From contig CANCCJ010000046.1 of NCBI GenBank assembly GCA_947374535.1, positions 1-18,290 of the forward strand: a DNA stretch of 18,290 nucleotides, read 5' to 3'. Each line of letters starts with the position of its first letter. Position 1 is the stretch's first letter. The translations under genes and the position numbers were made by a program. The stretch is from Comamonadaceae bacterium (GTDB taxonomy: Bacteria > Pseudomonadota > Gammaproteobacteria > Burkholderiales > Burkholderiaceae). Below, piece by piece: positions 15,785 to 18,290 of the stretch. Below the pieces are notes generated by a model, which was given only the letters and a program-made list of their open reading frames with translations, had not been told where the DNA came from and did no database searches.

Positions 15785-16567
15785 ATGCGCGTCGTCATCA
15801 CCCGTCCCGCAGGAGATGCGCAAGCATGGGTGGAGGCGCTTCAAGCGGCGGGCCATCAAGCACTGGCGTTGCCTTTGATTGACGTGGGCCCTACCACCCA
15901 CCCCCAGTCGGTGGTGCAAGCGTGGACGCAATGGTCCGAATTTCAAGCGCTGATGTTTGTCAGCGCGCAAGCGGTGCGTTATTTTTTTGATGGTGCGGCC
16001 CGTCCGATATGGGAGAAAAGTCCGCGTTGCTGGGCCACGGGCCCTGGCACCCACAAAGCCTTGTTGCAAGCAGGCGTGCCTGAGGCCTGTATTGACAGCC
16101 CGGCCGCCGATGCCATGCAGTTTGACTCGGAAGCTTTGTGGCAACGCGTGTCCAGCCAAGTGAAGGCGGGCAAACCTGTGCTGATCGTGCGGGGCAATGA
16201 CCCAGGTGTTGCGTCCGAAGGAGCGTCCGTTGGCACAGGCCGCGACTGGTTGGCCCAGCAGCTGCAAGCGTCTGGTGCATCCGTTCAGTTTGTGGTGGCG
16301 TACGAACGCCGCACCCCTGTGTGGTCCACGCAGCAAACGACGCAGGCGGCTGAAGCGGCCGTCAACGGCAGTGTGTGGTGTTTCAGCAGTTCACAAGCCA
16401 TCCAGCACCTGGTCCTTGCATTGCCAGGGCAAAGTTGGGCCAAAGCCCGCTGCATCGCCACCCATGAGCGGATTGCCCAGACGGCAAAAAACCTGGGTTT
16501 TGGAGAGGTTTGCCTATCTCGCCCCAGTGTGAGCGATGTGCTTCGCTCATTAGAATCTCTGGCATGA
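15785..16567 (+). CDS. hemD: uroporphyrinogen-III synthase
   Basis: A 260-residue enzyme that closes and rearranges hydroxymethylbilane to uroporphyrinogen III. The family is poorly conserved, but the start MRVVITRPAGDAQAWVEALQAAGH, a following LPLIDVGP, a central strand around VLIVRGNDPG, and the C-terminal segment ARCIATHERIAQTAKNLGF are typical. It lies 15 nt after hemC, and its stop overlaps the hemX ATG (ATGA). The position between hemC and hemX is strong support. The predicted alternating strand and helix pattern fits the two-lobed HemD fold. Confidence 0.92.
   Translation: MRVVITRPAGDAQAWVEALQAAGHQALALPLIDVGPTTHPQSVVQAWTQWSEFQALMFVSAQAVRYFFDGAARPIWEKSPRCWATGPGTHKALLQAGVPEACIDSPAADAMQFDSEALWQRVSSQVKAGKPVLIVRGNDPGVASEGASVGTGRDWLAQQLQASGASVQFVVAYERRTPVWSTQQTTQAAEAAVNGSVWCFSSSQAIQHLVLALPGQSWAKARCIATHERIAQTAKNLGFGEVCLSRPSVSDVLRSLESLA
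16530..16549. repeat. 7-bp inverted repeat near the hemD 3' end
   Basis: TGAGCGA (16530-16536) and TCGCTCA (16543-16549) are perfect arms around a 6-nt loop, 14 nt before the hemX start. A TAGAAT box (16551-16556) follows at once. It could form an mRNA hairpin affecting hemX translation, or be a chance repeat within hemD. Confidence 0.3.
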
Positions 16568-17664
16568 AGCCAGAGCACGACGACACATCCAACCTACCGC
16601 CCTTGGGGCCTACCACTGAGCCGCTTTCCAACGTCAGCGATTTCAACAGTGCGGATCCCACGGCCCGTGCACAGGGGCACCCGTGGCTCATTCGCAGCAT
16701 TGGTGCGTTGGCCGTATTGGGCGCTGTGGGGTCGGGCTCGATGTGGGTCAAGCTCTCAGGGATTCAAGAACAACTGGCGCGTCAAAGTGCTGACACGGGC
16801 AGCCAAGCCGTGGAAGCGCGTGTGACCTCCAAGCAAGCCGAAGAATTAGCGCGCGAAACTGCCGCGCGCTTGGCGGTAACCGATGCCAAGCTCAGCGAAG
16901 TGTCTTTACAGCGTAGCCAGCTGGAAGATTTGATGCAAAGTCTCTCGCGCTCACGCGACGAAAACTTGGTGGTGGACATCGAATCTGCCATTCGCTTGGC
17001 GCAGCAACAAGCCCAGCTCACGGGCAGTGTGCAGCCTTTGTTGGCCGCACTCAACTCAGCCGAGCAACGCTTGACCAAGGTGGCTCAACCTCGGCTCGCC
17101 CCCGTGTTGCGCGCGGTGACGCGTGACATTGAGCGCATCAAAGCTACGGCCGTGGCCGATACCCCCGCTTTGCTGTTCAAGCTCGACGAACTGGTGCATG
17201 TGGTGGACACCTTGCCTCTGCTCAACGCCGTGGGAAGCACTCCTAAAGATAAACCTGTACAACCCGTGCTAGCCACGAGTTGGGCCAAAGCCATCAGTAT
17301 GAGTTGGTGGGAGAAAGTCTGGTCTGACATTTGGGACGACGCCCAAAACCTGATTCGTGTGAGCCGCATTGACAAGCCCGAAGCCAGTTTGCTGGCGCCC
17401 GACCAAAGCTTCTTTGTGCGGGAGAACCTCAAGCTGCGTTTACTCAATGCCCGTTTGGGTTTGCTGGCCCGTCACTTTGACGCGGTGCAGTCCGACATGA
17501 AACAAGCCAACAACGATTTGGTCCGTTATTTCGACATGCAAACGCGTCAAGGCCAAACCACCTTGGCACTGGCGCGTGAAGTGCTAGCGCAATCTAAGCA
17601 AATTGAGATTCCGCGTGTGGATGACACCATCGCGGCCCTCACCACAGCTGCAGCGGGGCGCTGA
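16564..17664 (+). CDS. hemX: HemX-like membrane protein
   Basis: A 366-residue protein of the HemX family. Many databases label it uroporphyrinogen-III C-methyltransferase, but the methyltransferase motifs are absent. It has a cytoplasmic proline- and acid-rich N-terminus (1-40), one membrane helix at about 41-62, then a long helical, coiled-coil-like region rich in Gln and Ala (about 65-140) and a conserved-looking C-terminal domain with WWEKVWSDIWDDAQNLIRV. Function is unsettled; it may organise haem-synthesis enzymes at the membrane. The ATG at 16564 overlaps the hemD stop, which is preferred over an upstream in-frame ATG at 16510 that would add 18 residues and overlap hemD by 58 nt. Confidence 0.88.
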   Translation: MKPEHDDTSNLPPLGPTTEPLSNVSDFNSADPTARAQGHPWLIRSIGALAVLGAVGSGSMWVKLSGIQEQLARQSADTGSQAVEARVTSKQAEELARETAARLAVTDAKLSEVSLQRSQLEDLMQSLSRSRDENLVVDIESAIRLAQQQAQLTGSVQPLLAALNSAEQRLTKVAQPRLAPVLRAVTRDIERIKATAVADTPALLFKLDELVHVVDTLPLLNAVGSTPKDKPVQPVLATSWAKAISMSWWEKVWSDIWDDAQNLIRVSRIDKPEASLLAPDQSFFVRENLKLRLLNARLGLLARHFDAVQSDMKQANNDLVRYFDMQTRQGQTTLALAREVLAQSKQIEIPRVDDTIAALTTAAAGR

Positions 17665-17665
17665 G

Positions 17666-18290
17666 ATGAGAGCCGCTCTTTGGTTTGTTGCCCTCTTTGG
17701 TGTGGCGGTGGCCTCGGCTTTGTTGGCCGGTGGCAACCAAAGCACGGTCACGGTGTTTTGGTCGCCTTACCGTGTGGACTTGTCGCTCAATTTGGTGTTG
17801 CTGGTGTTGGTGGCGTTGTTTGTCATGCTGCACTTGGCCTGGCGTGCCATGTCGGCTTTGTTTGAATTGCCCCATCAAGCTCGCCGCTGGCGCTTGCATC
17901 AAAAAGAGCGAGCCATGCATGCGGCCTTGTTGGATGCACTTTCTCAGTTGTGGAGTGGCCGCTATGTGCGTGCGGTGAAGTCCGCCGAGCAGGCGCTGGC
18001 TTTAGAGGCGCTGTTGGCGTCTGTGCGCACCGCCGACGACCCCGCGCTCCGCCACACACAACAACTGCGTGCGTTGTCGCACTTGATTGCGGCTGAAAGC
18101 GCGCATGCGCTGCGTGATCGCGATACCCGCGTGTCGCACTTGCAAGCGGTGATGGCCTTGGGCCGTGACCCCGCAGATGGCGCTGTGGATGACGCGATGG
18201 AGTATGCCTATTTGAGCGCTGCCCGATGGGCTTTGAGTGACCACGACGCGTCAGAAGCGCTGCGCTGGTTAGATGGTTTGCGTCACGGGC
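17666..18290 (+). CDS. hemY: HemY protein, 5' part (runs off the window)
   Basis: An open frame from the ATG at 17666, one base after the hemX stop, to the window end, giving the first 208 residues without a stop. Two hydrophobic helices (about residues 4-21 and 40-57) are separated by a short segment with QSTVTVFWSPYRVDLS, and are followed by FELPHQARRWRLHQKERAMHAALLDALSQLWSGRYVRA: the HemY N-terminal domain. The visible remainder is helical and tetratricopeptide-like. In Proteobacteria HemY is a membrane protein of the hem operon with no settled enzyme activity; it is not the Bacillus protoporphyrinogen oxidase of the same name. Truncated only by the window edge. Confidence 0.9.
   Translation, partial: MRAALWFVALFGVAVASALLAGGNQSTVTVFWSPYRVDLSLNLVLLVLVALFVMLHLAWRAMSALFELPHQARRWRLHQKERAMHAALLDALSQLWSGRYVRAVKSAEQALALEALLASVRTADDPALRHTQQLRALSHLIAAESAHALRDRDTRVSHLQAVMALGRDPADGAVDDAMEYAYLSAARWALSDHDASEALRWLDGLRHG

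Noticed and set aside
16510..16563. Longer hemX start at ATG 16510
   Set aside because: It would add 18 residues encoded within the hemD 3' end in another frame; the ATGA overlap at 16564 is the usual arrangement and gives the expected N-terminus.

Overview
The window reads as a chromosomal segment of a betaproteobacterium, most likely Burkholderiales (Comamonadaceae-like). That is an inference from GC-leaning codon use, the argH sequence, and a hemC-hemD-hemX-hemY cluster; HemX and the membrane-anchored HemY are proteobacterial haem-cluster partners. No rRNA, tRNA, CRISPR array, integrase or transposase was found, and there is no gene-free stretch longer than 300 bases.

Left flank (4-1930, minus strand): argH (argininosuccinate lyase) followed one base later by a small DUF2127 membrane protein. 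Right flank (14831 to window end, plus strand): hemC, hemD, hemX and the start of hemY, a tightly packed tetrapyrrole cluster.

Between them lies a 12.7-kb plus-strand island of seven complete genes (2050-14743), with overlaps or gaps of 47 nt or less, that looks like one defence operon: a SNF2/RapA-type helicase with a degenerate PLD-like N-terminus; a DUF4391 protein (ATGA overlap); a DUF262/DUF1524/DUF5655 protein of the GmrSD type IV restriction kind; a type III DNA methyltransferase Mod; a RhuM-like DNA-binding protein; a Doc/Fic toxin; and a type III restriction subunit Res. All visible catalytic motifs are intact and no frameshift was found.

The likely logic (inference) is layered immunity. 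Mod/Res would cut unmodified DNA. The DUF262/DUF1524 enzyme would cut DNA with foreign modification. The RhuM-like/Doc pair, placed between mod and res, would be an addiction or abortive-infection module or regulator. The SNF2 helicase-DUF4391 pair has no assigned role and may be the new part. Composition is patchy: the helicase, DUF4391, both ends of mod and res are GC-richer and host-like, whereas the DUF262 gene, the RhuM-like/Doc pair and the centre of mod (target-recognition region) are AT-richer, suggesting modular acquisition. Both inserted modules start directly after an identical 12-nt sequence, AGTCTCTAAGGG. A perfect 13-bp inverted repeat lies inside the RhuM-like gene, and two smaller inverted repeats lie in front of the operon.
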